Of a stretch of 64,000 nt of DNA, positions 11,171 to 21,446 are shown piece by piece. This stretch comes from Oopsacas minuta (lineage: Eukaryota > Porifera > Hexactinellida > Lyssacinosida > Leucopsacidae), in NCBI GenBank assembly GCA_024704765.1, contig JAKMXF010000343.1, forward strand, positions 682,001 through 746,000, given 5' to 3'. The translations under genes were made by a program, and so were the position numbers. The number at the start of each line of letters is the position of its first letter. Positions within the stretch are counted from its first letter, which is position 1. The notes under the pieces were generated by a model that saw nothing but the letters and a program-made list of their open reading frames with translations, was not told where the DNA came from and did not search any database.

Positions 11171-14100
11171 ATGGCTCAAGATAACTACTCCACAGTTCAC
11201 GATAACAATACAGAACTTCAACCACTCACAGATAAGCAATCTGACGAACCAAGCTACTACACAAGCGAAAATACTCTATCCTGGTGTGTTGACCCCTGTA
11301 CTCCGTGTGAAAACGAAAAATGGAAGATACCTTTTGCAGTTGGTAAAAGTAACTATTTGAATTGTCATCTTGGAAAAACAGCTAAACACACAAAACAGCA
11401 AGTGTACGATGTGCTAGAAGTTCCCATAGAGATAAACCAAGAGAGTGACTATGCTAAGTACGCAGACCAAATAATAAATATTCTAAACCAGCCACATCAG
11501 CATGGTTGGAATCAAATGAAATGGAATTTCGATTCGAGCATTAAATACATGAATATAATTCTCTATATACCAGATGTATTTCAGACCTTATCTACTAACA
11601 ACGTCATGATTCCTAAAACAGCGTTACCTATTCTGGGTAACACACTACATGAACTGATCACTAGGACAAAAGCATGGGTATTCAGCAGTGGAGAATTCAC
11701 TCCCATTTGCAATACTATCGGTGAGGGAGTGTATAAAGCTTCATTACAAGAAAATTCTCTTATCAAAGGACTTAAGAAGAGACTTGAACTGACTGGGTTT
11801 ATGTCTAAATTTGTAGAGAATGCTGAAGAACCTTTCATTAACAGAGAAAATTCTCGTTATTTGCTGGAAGATAAATATTGCGAAAACCTCTCAAATTCTC
11901 TCTCCCCTTTCTCTAACTTACACATCTTAATCAAGTATGGAAAAAAGTACGATCAATTATATGAAAAACTATTGTATAATATAGGTGTGGCACTGAGACT
12001 ACCGACACTGAAAATGATAGCTCGTGTCAATGAGCAAAACCACCTATATGGATTTGACATTGATTTTCTTGACCCTTATACAACACAAGAACACTCAACT
12101 CCCAGTTTTTATGATTTATTTTTGGTGCAGTCAGATCTATTCAGAGTTATTTTATCTAAAGCAGATGACTTCTATCACAGGAATGAGGATTTACTTACAG
12201 GTTGGAATATAGTAACCATGGCAATATTCCTAAATGAGCCTAAAAGAGTAGAACGTGCTGTCGTGAAATCTCACTTCGCTGCCCTCACTGATGAAGCTCA
12301 ACTTGAGAGGATCTTCCGTTATGCGTTAGTTTATGGATCTAGGAAGGTCATTAAAACAATATTTGAAAACGAAACTCTCTCAAAGCTTCTGAGAACGCGA
12401 AGTGAGAAGATTCTAGAACTAACTTTTCAGAAATCATCAAATGAGATTTTCCTCTACAACCGACTAATGATTGCATTGGATATTGTCGATGAACATGGAA
12501 CAAAGAAAAAACAATTCAATTACCTAAACCTGGTAAAAATTACGATACAGAATCTCATATCTCATGGGTTGGTTTGGTTACCGCCTGTGAGAATGTTTGA
12601 TAGAGAGGAAGTGAATCACATTCTCGCATTCTTCCCTGAGTACATCATGGTGTGGGGCGTTATGAGTCAGAGATATGAAGTGATCGAACTATTCTTAAAG
12701 TATTCAGGACTCCATCAACAGTACCTCTCAACTGAGGATGATAATCTCAGTACACAGAAGGGAGTGTATCAGATATGTAATGCATTAGCAATTTCAGCTA
12801 TGTTGAGAGGAGTTGCCAAGAAGTTGAAGCATGATATATCAGTTACAACAGCAGATTTCGATGATCTAATCTCAAACTCTAAGCGGTTTGATATAATAGC
12901 AACTGAACTACTTGACCACGCGTTAACTAAAGATGAAGCTACGTTGAGGACATTGTTAAACACCCACTCTCCTTTCTGGAGTAATAAATCTGCTTTGGAC
13001 ATTGCTTTTATCGGGAAAGCGTATACTTTTCTCAACCACAACGCTGTACAGATATACTTACAACATGTGTGGTCTGGTTATGATACGTTAAGACAGGTTG
13101 AGGGAGAGCGCGTTCACGTCCGTGAGAGGCTTGCTCAGAGTATATTACATCCTCTAAAGCCTTCATCTGTCAGGTTTCTATACATCGTAATTAATACAGC
13201 ACGTACAGGATATTTGCTACATGGTCTTTTCTTCCTCTTTCTGATTATTTGTATAATTTACCTTCTCACAGTGCCCACTACGACATCAAATTATGAGGTC
13301 TATAACTACATGCATATCGATCCTATAGAGTGGGTATTACTGGTTTGCTTATTCGGATTTACTGTAGAAGAACTGAACCAGTATATTACTTCAGTATTGA
13401 AGGATATCATCAGGGTAGGCCTAGCTGAATGGAAAATTGTTTTGAAACTTGTATCTCTTGAATATTTTGACTCAATTTGGAATAAACTTGATCTGATTAT
13501 TATTTTTATGTTCATCATATCAGTGGTCGTTCGAACTCTATCTGTTTTCTATATCGGATTTCCTATTAATTTGCCAAGGCTTATCTATGGTGTAAGTGCT
13601 ATTCCTCTTTTCATCCGAAGTTTCCAACATATTCTGGTTATTAAAGCCATTGGGCCGCTAATTTATACGATATATCAAGCTTCTTTGAAAATGATGAAAT
13701 TTTTGATAATTATTATAATTCTGAGCATTGCAGTTGGAACTCTACAAATCGCGCTTTTGACACCTGCGACTTCAATCAGCATTCGTTTCAGACATTTAAT
13801 CTTTACTCCAATGTACCAGATTTTCGGTGACTACTTTTTTGAAGATTTACAGTCTCATACTTATAAACTTATAGGGACTGCTAATGTAACTTCAGATGGC
13901 ATATTTTGGGAGAGAACCGATTTTCTTATATATTTCACTGTTTCAATTTGGATTCTTATAATCAACGTTCTTATCCTAAATCTAATGATTGCTTATTTTA
14001 CTCGAATTTATGATGACGTTGCTACAATCGCGAAGAGTATTTACATTTGGCAGTTCATTGAGATTGTAAACGAGTTTGATTCTCGTACGATATTCCCACC

Positions 14101-14311
14101 TCCGTTCAATTTATTATTATATCCTTTCGAATTTATTATTTTTCTAATTAAAGTTAAATTGCGAAAAAGCGCCAAGATCCACAAAGATGCATTATTTGAG
14201 ATGATTGATGAAAAGAAATTGACTTCTAACAAGTTTAATGTATATTTCGCTACCCATTATGAGAATAGCTTTGCAGACAAATACTGGGAAGTCAAGTACG
14301 TAGATTCATAA
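11171..14311 (+). CDS. TRPM-like cation channel, single coding exon
   Basis: The protein has 1046 residues from the ATG at 11171. A splice acceptor (CTTGTCTTGTAG) ends one base before it, so the 5' leader is probably spliced and this ATG is preferred. The N-terminal TRPM homology region contains the LSDAT-type motif TKAWVFSSG (about residue 170). Later comes ALDIAFIGKAYTF...NAVQIYLQHVWSG (near 610-635), matching the pre-membrane part of TRPM channels. Six membrane segments run from about residue 665 to 945, with a pore-like MYQIFGDYFFEDL near 880. A TRP-box-like helix follows S6 (NLMIAYFTRIYDD...WQFIEIVNEFDSR) with the PPPFNLL motif. The protein ends soon after, so no C-terminal kinase or Nudix domain is present. 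Expected role: tetrameric plasma-membrane cation channel; ion selectivity and stimulus cannot be read from sequence. The frame is intact across 3.1 kb, unlike most of its surroundings. Confidence 0.9.
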   Translation: MAQDNYSTVHDNNTELQPLTDKQSDEPSYYTSENTLSWCVDPCTPCENEKWKIPFAVGKSNYLNCHLGKTAKHTKQQVYDVLEVPIEINQESDYAKYADQIINILNQPHQHGWNQMKWNFDSSIKYMNIILYIPDVFQTLSTNNVMIPKTALPILGNTLHELITRTKAWVFSSGEFTPICNTIGEGVYKASLQENSLIKGLKKRLELTGFMSKFVENAEEPFINRENSRYLLEDKYCENLSNSLSPFSNLHILIKYGKKYDQLYEKLLYNIGVALRLPTLKMIARVNEQNHLYGFDIDFLDPYTTQEHSTPSFYDLFLVQSDLFRVILSKADDFYHRNEDLLTGWNIVTMAIFLNEPKRVERAVVKSHFAALTDEAQLERIFRYALVYGSRKVIKTIFENETLSKLLRTRSEKILELTFQKSSNEIFLYNRLMIALDIVDEHGTKKKQFNYLNLVKITIQNLISHGLVWLPPVRMFDREEVNHILAFFPEYIMVWGVMSQRYEVIELFLKYSGLHQQYLSTEDDNLSTQKGVYQICNALAISAMLRGVAKKLKHDISVTTADFDDLISNSKRFDIIATELLDHALTKDEATLRTLLNTHSPFWSNKSALDIAFIGKAYTFLNHNAVQIYLQHVWSGYDTLRQVEGERVHVRERLAQSILHPLKPSSVRFLYIVINTARTGYLLHGLFFLFLIICIIYLLTVPTTTSNYEVYNYMHIDPIEWVLLVCLFGFTVEELNQYITSVLKDIIRVGLAEWKIVLKLVSLEYFDSIWNKLDLIIIFMFIISVVVRTLSVFYIGFPINLPRLIYGVSAIPLFIRSFQHILVIKAIGPLIYTIYQASLKMMKFLIIIIILSIAVGTLQIALLTPATSISIRFRHLIFTPMYQIFGDYFFEDLQSHTYKLIGTANVTSDGIFWERTDFLIYFTVSIWILIINVLILNLMIAYFTRIYDDVATIAKSIYIWQFIEIVNEFDSRTIFPPPFNLLLYPFEFIIFLIKVKLRKSAKIHKDALFEMIDEKKLTSNKFNVYFATHYENSFADKYWEVKYVDS

Positions 14312-15160
14312 CGCTGAGAGATTTAGTTAACTAAATTGGAAATACATAAAATCTCTAGTTAATGTAGTAGCGGTTTTTCACCATTATATAAAGTTTATTC
14401 TTTTGTTTGGATTGCATATATAACTAAATGATATATCTTGTGTCATATTTGTATCTTCTATATATTTAATTCACGACCAATCCTTAGTGTTCCCATTCCC
14501 CACTTAGTGGTTCCGATAATCTGCTTATAGATATCTGCGGATAATGATCGGCATTGTCTCGAACATTAAATCGGTTCTATTAAGTGTATATGTTTTAGTC
14601 TAATTCCAAATTGATAAAACAGTAAGTATGTTGAATTCAAGGTGTTTTAACCCAAAACAGTGTTTATAGAGAATTATTTTCTTACGAGGGAAGAATAGTA
14701 GGGATGCAGGGTCGTGCCAGTAATACAAACTGACCAAGTTAAACCTGGGAAAATTTATTCTAGACCAGGTTCTGACCAGGCCAATCACGATCATTCAAAA
14801 AGCAATGTTCGAAGATCATGATCGCGATCATATTTCCGATCACATTTCTGCTATTTACTTTACTTCCATTATGAAGATGCTATATTACATGAGTCTGTCC
14901 CTCCATCCGCTCAACAATGGGAAATCTACAGTTAAATTGCCATGAAAATAGTGCATATATTCATATTGAAGTTTAGACTCGCAAATCATCGGCCTTTGTC
15001 CTCTCTGATCGTCAAAAGTTAATCGCGATCGTGTGATCAATTATGGCACAATATTAATGCCCTACTGGTGAGTTGCAATACAAAATTATTGTTTTTACTT
15101 ATGAGTATTATATAAATATTATTCGCATAAAGCAATGACAAATGTGGACTTTATCTAGAA
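14312..15160. other. 3' flank of TRPM-like gene; no gene
   Basis: No supportable coding sequence. About 14700-15065 contains GATCATGATCGCGATC-rich sequence, ending TTAATGCCCTA; a comparable GATCGTGATCG-rich tract ending TAATGCCCTAG lies at 19230-19375. The two may be copies of one short repeat whose left end resembles TAGGGATGC. Confidence 0.35.
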
Positions 15161-15169
15161 TCTAGTTTT

Positions 15170-15980
15170 TCAGGCAAATCTCTACATTTAATTACTTATG
15201 TCCAATCATATTCGTAAGCATTTCAATTTCAAGTACATATCTCTTATGGAAATGTATTTGTTGTTATTATGAATATACATAAGACAATTAGTTGAAATCT
15301 CGGAATATACTTAGAGACTTGCTCTTAACTACTATACAGTAGAACCTCGTTAATACGTACACCAAGGGACCGTCGAGATTTGTACTCCTTATCCGGAGTA
15401 CATATTAACCCGAGTAAAAATAATTGAATTTCCACTGTACGGATTAAAATTGTGTTCGTCTAAACCGGAAATTCGTATTAACAAAGTTACACTGTATTCT
15501 GAATTTCGCATTATTAAGTTTCTCATGTGTAAATTTATTGTTGTTTTTATGAATATAAAGTAAACAATTAATTGAAATATCAAAATATACGTGGAGACTT
15601 GCCTTTAAAGGCTATATAGTAGAGTCTCCTTAACACGTATACCAGGGGACTGCCAAAATTCGTACTCCTTTTTCGAAGTACGTATAATCCGAACTAATTT
15701 AGATAGAAAAGGCATTGTGAAGGGGACTGATATACTGTACAAATTTGTACTCTAATCCGGAGTTACGTCTTAATCGTGTTCGTTTTAACGAGACTACTGT
15801 ACTTGGGTATTTGAATACGCTGAATCCGAATATTACATTTTCAAGTTTCTCATATGATATATAAATTTATTGTTGGTTTATTAACATAATGCAAAATGAT
15901 TATCCAAATTTCTAAATATTGGTAGAGATTTTCTCTCAACAGACATGTACATACCAAATTGCGCTGAATCCGGTGGCCTA
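15170..15980 (+). repeat. Tandem 290-bp units, two carrying pogo-like MITEs
   Basis: Three consecutive units share the block AATTTATTGTTG..TTATGAATATAAAG..AATTATTGAAAT..ATACGTAGAGACTTGCTCTCAA (starts near 15225, 15530 and 15865). A relative lies near 7970-8100. Units one and two each continue into a MITE: 15337-15494 (158 bp, CAGTAGAACCTCGTTAATACG, TA flanks) and 15617-15799 (183 bp, TAGTAGAGTCTCC / CAGTAGTCTCG, TA flanks). The third unit lacks it. No gene is present. Confidence 0.6.
15617..15799. mobile_element. Pogo/Tc1-like MITE, copy A
   Basis: This 183-bp element has inverted ends around AGTAGTCTCGTTAA, TA flanks, and internal AATTCGTACTC...TCCGGAGTTACGTCTTAA. It is closely similar along its whole length to the 181-bp element at 53836-54016, showing a mobile family rather than chance inverted repeats. 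Confidence 0.65.
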
Positions 15981-16243
15981 AGGGAAAATTACGTCAGCAT
16001 GGGCGGTGATTTGAGATTTTTACTTTTACCTAGTTATTTTGTTGAAATGAGTAGGTTTCACTGTGGCTATATATTTATGAGTCTAATTATACGCATATTC
16101 ACTCACTAACTTGTCATTTTACACGATTTTGATAAATGATCATGCTTTCAATGTACCAACGTTTGTCATACTATAATTGATGGATTTTCTTTACATACTA
16201 TTTTGAGTTAAATAATGCCAACTACAATTGCCATTGTATTAGC

Positions 16244-17622
16244 CACAATTGACCACTTAAGCGACACATTTTGAGGTGGTAAAATCTAGCTAACGTCCAC
16301 AATAATAATTTAAACCAATTTTATGTGGTATGCGTGATCAGTGTAATTTTCTCCGATCTTTCAAGTGGTCACTTCAACACCTTTTATCCATTGTACGCAA
16401 ATTGTCTCAGGAATGTAACAACATTCCATTCTCCAATTTTGTCCTCACCCTATCCCTATCGAGTGATCTCTCTTTTTCCAAACTACAGGAATAACACTTA
16501 GTTTATGAAATTTGTCCAAATTTCATCTCAGAAGGGAGCTTCACAGTACTTTAGCACTCTATTCTCATGATGTGATCGTTTTGGCCCATATATTAATAAA
16601 TAAGCAGTCAAAATATTCCAATTTTCCAATTTCATATCACCCTGAGCTGCTAACTTCATATAAGAAATACGGGCTCGGAAGCACTTATCCATTGGTCCGG
16701 CTGAAACTGCGCGGAATTTTAAGTATAGTCGCCACAGTTAAATCCAAACAATTTTCAGTAATCAATAATTGCTGTTGCTGGTCTTCATGGTCTGTGAGGG
16801 TTTCGTCTACCCAGCGTATGCAGACTACAATATGTTCCTTGTTTGCAATGTCAGCGCACTCATCGGCCATTATCTTGAAAAATCCATTCCGAAATATGTT
16901 AGCACTAATCTGTCGAAGAATATTTAGGGCCATGATTTGCAAACATTCATTCTGGATTTCACTTGACATGTATTTATCCGTTTTCTTCTTCATCCAAGAC
17001 AGCACAACAGGTGAGTCGATAGCTCGTAAGGGTAACAACTGGATAAAGTTGCTGTCAGCACCATCTCCTTGTCCCTCAGTGACAAGCCTTGTCAAGCAAG
17101 AAAACGCAAATTTTGAAGAATTTTCCTAAACATCGCTTTGTTTTCTGCCTTATGCTGCTTGTGTTCTGTGCTGAGTTTTTCGCCAACTTCACCGGTTTGC
17201 TTTGGAAACTCCAGTATCTCTACAGCTTCTTTGTGACACCGGGTAGCCAAGTGTGTGCTGGACGCGGTAGTAGCATCCTTCCAGTTAGTATAACACGTTA
17301 ATGAATGCAGGATCGCGCTTGGTACTAGCAAGAATTTTTATTTCATGCTCTGCTGTCATACATAAGTTACATTGATCATCAGTTTTTGGCGTCAAAAAAG
17401 ACTTCACTCGATAGGGTGAGGACAAATTTTGAGAATGGAATGTTTTCAAGTTGCTGAGACATTTTGCGTTACTATAGACGAAAGATGTTAGAGTGACCAC
17501 TTGAACAACGGGGAATTTTCTACTGATCACAGATATCCGCATAAAATTGGATTAAATCAAAATTGTGGCAGTTAGCTGGATTTTAGCATCTTCAAAATAT
17601 GTCGCTTAAGTGGTTAATTGTG
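16244..17622 (-). mobile_element. hAT (ZMYM1-type) remnant with long inverted arms
   Basis: The arms 16244-16475 and 17404-17622 are imperfect reverse complements of about 220-230 bp. Both share CACAATTGACCACTTAAGCG, TGATCAG, CAAGTGGTCACT and ACATTCCATTCTC. Between them the minus strand encodes a decayed hAT transposase. A third arm-like copy, without transposase, lies at 18183-18390. Exact ends and target duplication were not found. Confidence 0.6.
16685..17331 (-). pseudogene. hAT transposase fragment, ZMYM1/DUF4371-like
   Basis: Two minus-strand frames abut (17092-17331 and 16685-17095). The first has TNWKDATTASSTHLATRCHKEA and EKLSTEHKQHKAENKAMFRK. The second has DSPVVLSWMKKK, EIQNECLQIMALNILR and ADECADIANKEHIVVCIRW, in which the conserved acidic DE...D pattern of the family's catalytic start is visible. 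A one-base frame change separates them and the C-terminal half, including the dimerisation region, is absent. This is the same protein class as the fragments at 50407-52385 and 61086-62950. Confidence 0.75.
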
Positions 17623-17816
17623 ATCGACAAATCGTAATTGTGTTTGGTACTGTATCCAAAAATTAATTATTTTGTTGAGGAACAACCTTAGAATTTGTGA
17701 AAAATCTATGTAAAAAATGATTGATTAAAGTCATAAGTGACTCCACTAAAGATAGTGATAGCGATACAATGAGATATGGCTCAGAAAAATCCTCACAATC
17801 GAGTCGAATGACAATA

Positions 17817-18117
17817 CAGTGGAGTCTCCGGATAACGTACACGTTAGGGAAATGGCTTCTGTCCGCTTTAGGGAGTTGTCAGCTACTCGGAGACTGCTTA
17901 GTATTAAATGTATGATGGCAAATTATGTCCGCTTCTCTCAGTGTCAGTTTTGGGAGACTCCACTGTATAGAGGGTTGATATGTGTACAATGGAGTCTCCC
18001 AAAACGGTGTACCCCAACGTGTCCGTTATTCAAGATTCCACTGTAATACTTAAGCAGTCTCCGAGTAACGGTCATAATCCATGTCCCTAACGTGTTCGTT
18101 ATTCGGAGACTCCACAG
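17817..18117. mobile_element. Palindromic MITE pair, CAGTGGAGTCTCC ends
   Basis: The outer ends are CAGTGGAGTCTCCGGATAACG (17817) and its complement ending at 18117, flanked by TA. A second pair of the same ends sits back to back in the middle (GGAGACTCCACTG ending about 17967; CAATGGAGTCTCC starting about 17988). The left half is largely the reverse complement of the right half, including AGTCTCCGAGTA and CGTTAGGGA blocks. The whole is a 301-bp foldback probably made of two inverted copies of a 150-bp Tc1/pogo-type MITE. Confidence 0.65.
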
Positions 18118-18182
18118 TATAACTAGACTCAGCTCGCCTAGCAGTGAAGAACAAGGGATCATTCGATATGTTTTGGATAAAA

Positions 18183-18390
18183 TTCGAGAATGGAATGTTG
18201 TCGCATTCCTGAGGCATTCTTGCGTCGCTTGGAAAAACATATCTCCAAATTTGATCAATTGACCAATTGAATTACGTGAATTTCCGCGGATTACGAATAT
18301 CGACATATAAATTGGATTCACATAAAATTGTGCACGTTGTATGCATTTAAGCAGGCGTTAAATGAAAATGCTATGTAATCATTGTGGTCA
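18183..18390. repeat. Solo arm of the 16-17.6 kb hAT element
   Basis: By eye this follows the right arm at 17404-17622 from GAGAATGGAATGTTGT through ATAAATTGGATTCACAT and ends near a TTAAGCAGGC block. No transposase frame accompanies it. It could be a derivative element or a recombination remnant. Confidence 0.4.
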
Positions 18391-19600
18391 CAATTTTGGA
18401 TTACGAAATTGGGAACATAGGCTTTCGAAGTCCTTGGGTCACAAGCTATCCAAAAATATATTGCGTAACAAATCCCCACAAAATCCCACAAGGAACCAAA
18501 TATTTTTGAAGTAGTGAACCTGACTAATAATCGTCCACCATATTTTGAAAATTTTCTAAATTGCAAAATTATGAGAATTTGAGCAAATTGTTTCAATTCA
18601 TGGGTACTATATGCATCAGCATAGATGCTTAGAATCAATTTATGGACTAATTTTCGCAAAATTTTCACAATAGTCACAGAGCTAAAGCCCCTAGAAATGC
18701 TTCTAGAGAATCGTGTATAGTCACTTATTTTAGAGAAAGAAATTGAGTAGCTGAAAGAGTAATGAATGGTTACTTGTTGATAAATTTGGTGTTCAAGGGA
18801 GTAAGTGTAGGTTGCTTTTGAAAAGTTTAGCCTTGCGTAAAACCAGTATGACCACGCAGACGATGCTTATTAGTTTTTTTTAATATTTGAGTGGTGGCAC
18901 TGGGATAAGACCAACACCGAGGTAATAATTCGGCCGATGCTACTTTAAGTTAGGAATTAGACTAACGCATTTTACGAATCAATTAACAATACGAAGTTTT
19001 CAGTGCAACCGTACCAAAAGAGTAGCCTGATATTGATTCATTGTACTGAGTACAAGTCTCAAAAGGATTGAAGACTTGGGAGAGCGAATCGTGCGTCAAT
19101 CTCGCTCATTTCCGCTGCGCTCCAATACTTGCTCCGTTCGTTCGTTAGTTAAATAATTAAGGAGTGTGAATAGCTTTGGTATAATCATAACTTAAAATTC
19201 GTAGAGTATATAGGAAGTACTTATAAATTTCAGAAAAGTGATCGGAAAATGATCTTGAACGTGATCGCAATCCTTTTACCGCTCGAATCACAATCACGAT
19301 CTCCGAACAATTTTTCCTGAACGATCGTGATCGTGTTAGCGATCATATATTTGGTGATCGACTAATGCCCTAGAAAAATCATGATATGCCGTGAGATTAC
19401 CCTTTTTTGACCTCTGAAAAGCTTGAGACTCGCCACTAAGGCGTGAGAGTTGGCATCTCTGGATTTACAGAAGTGGTATCAAACTTAGTATTTAGGGGTC
19501 AAAATCTAGTACTAGATTTAGCCCTATTTAGCTAGGTGATTATACTTACCGTATTATGTAGGTGATTGCAACAAATAGGTGCATTTATCTAGTATCGTGC
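18391..19600. other. No gene seen
   Basis: The longest minus frame (18318-18677) shows no domain. 19230-19375 contains the GATCGTGATC-rich tract. 19080-19150 has GC-richer hairpins (GGGAGAGCGAATCG). Nothing further can be supported. Confidence 0.35.
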
Positions 19601-19604
19601 ATGG

Positions 19605-20285
19605 CCTACTTACTATAAGGCTATAAAACCAAGAGACCAGTTTGTAACCCCGTTCTTTGGTAAATTCTACTTTACATAACCACTTAATATACTTTATATA
19701 GGGTATTGTGATTTGGGGCATCCAACGGAACCATTTTCGTGGTTCCATTTGTGGTTAACCAGTTTAGGCGCAATTTAATGATGACGTCAGAAATAATTAC
19801 CAAAAGTAGAATTTGTTTCAAACAGAATAAATAATTTTCTATTGAACTTTTGAATTTTCGTTGATAAAAGGATGGAAAGCAATGCTTTTCTTATTATCGA
19901 AGATTTTTGCTCAAAAATTATTGATTTCCGAAAATTCAAATTTTCTAAATCAACCATATGTTTAATTAAATTGAATTTCTGAGTAGTTCGCATTTTTTGC
20001 TTTTACATGCTACTCATTCGTATTATATATCATATCCTACAAGTGTTCTAAAGATTTTACCATTTTGATGATGTGTATTTATACCTCTAATTTTATATTT
20101 AGTCTACTTTCCATGTCATCATTAAATAGCACCTACACTGGTTAACCACAAAAATGGTTCCGTTACATTCGCCATATCACAAGACCTTATATAAAGTATA
20201 ATTAGTGGTTAAATAAAGCATAATTTACCCAAGAACGGGAATTATAAACTGGAATCTTCGCTTTATGGCCTTCTCGATGACAAAT
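19605..20285. mobile_element. Long-TIR MITE with TGACGTCA-like core block
   Basis: The arms of about 180 bp (19605-19790 and 20095-20285) are reverse complements. They share CGTTCTT-GGGTAAATT, AACCACTTAATATACTTTATATA, CGGAACCATTT, GTGGTTAACCAGT and GCGCAATTTAATGATGAC. The interior is AT-rich without a gene. The inner block TTTAGGCGCAATTTAATGATG is also found at the inner edges of the long-TIR element at 26816-27562, so the two are related. Confidence 0.65.
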
Positions 20286-20464
20286 ATAGACTTCTATCAC
20301 GGGTTTTTAGGACAATTTTTCAGGGGGGTGACTAATCAATGTTTCATGAATTAGAGGGAGGCATAGCTAAAGTGCATAACATTACCATAGCTCAGGGAAG
20401 GGCGAAACCATTTTCAGGGGTGCATTTTGCCCCCCCTCAAATCATCTAGAAAAAAGCCTATATA

Positions 20465-21444
20465 TGTTACAGTCAATGTGTAAAATCAGTCAATTTACAA
20501 ATTGACTGAATCATTGGTCGGTTTTTTTGACAGATTGACTGAAAACATATTACGAATTTCAAATCAATAAAGTAGTGAATAAATGGGAAATCTTGCAATT
20601 ATTGTTATTCCAAAACATATACGTCTACTCAACTTAAGAATTGAAAATGTATAAGAGAAACCTGACTCAAAGTAGTGTATCCTCAATAACAACATATCAA
20701 AGGGAAGCATCTATCGACGTGAAATATTCTGGAGTATAAAAGGCAAGGTAATATGAACACCCTCATAACTCTAAAAGATGTCGGAAGAACAGTGGTTACC
20801 ATTCTGGAATTAAACAATCCCCATTCAAGGCCCTATTTGGACGTGATGCACAAGTTGGACTACGTTCAGCATCCCTTCCTAATGAAATCCTAGAACGCCT
20901 TGTGTCCGAAGATGAACTAATGGCTGCATATCAGCAATCTGACCCCTCTCAAGTCTCTCCAGGTAGCCAGACCACAGTTTCTCCAAATCTTCTTACATAA
21001 GAAGATAAGTCACCTGATCCCCCATCCGCTACACAGTGTGAACGATTTCACCACAGACAAAGAAATAGACCTACGACAAGCTGTTCAACAAGGGTCTAAG
21101 TGTGGTGGACAAGGGTTTGCCAAGTGTAACTGTACACAAAATGGCAAACAATGCAAATCAAACAAATGTAAAAGTTTCAAGGCTGTACTTAAATGTAATA
21201 GCAAGTGTCACGCGCGCATGACCTGCCCCCAACAAGATCTGAATGGGAACGATATATGAACTATTTAGTCAGTATGCTGTAATCACATGCTTTTAATGGA
21301 TATTGATATCAATTAATTAAATTCGTAATATGTTTCAGTCAATCTGTCAAAAAAAAACGACCAATGATTCAGTCAATTTGTAAATTGCCTAAGTGAATCA
21401 GTCAATTTGTAAATTGACTGATTTTACACATTGACTGTAACATA
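20465..21444 (+). mobile_element. Internally deleted KRBA2-like integrase element
   Basis: The long termini are reverse complements (20465-20561 and 21321-21444). Each is built of repeated AATCAGTCAATTTACAAATT-type units starting TGTTACAGTCAATGTG. Between them lie two remnants of a KRBA2-like integrase ORF: 20806-20998 (HSGIKQSPFKALFGRDAQVG) and the Cys-rich tail 21038-21259. The N-terminal zinc and integrase core regions are missing, so the element is non-autonomous. The second, longer copy at 46357-48537 ends with nearly the same terminus. The right end is followed directly by the Tc1-like element at 21447. Confidence 0.75.
20806..21259 (+). pseudogene. KRBA2-like integrase C-terminal remnant
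   Basis: The first piece reads HSGIKQSPFKALFGRDA...LPNEILERLVSEDELMAAY and stops at 20998. The second, in another frame, carries the family's cysteine cluster: KCNCTQNGKQCKSNKCKSF...CNSKCHA, a spacing also seen in the tail at 48160-48287. The region between has a stop and a frame change. It normally follows a retroviral-type integrase core that cuts DNA in the nucleus; the core is absent here. Family assignment is from memory of KRBA2-like proteins. Confidence 0.7.
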
Positions 21445-21446
21445 TA

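Noticed and set aside
16512-17129. 205-codon plus-strand open frame
   Set aside because: It is antisense to the hAT transposase remnant on the minus strand.
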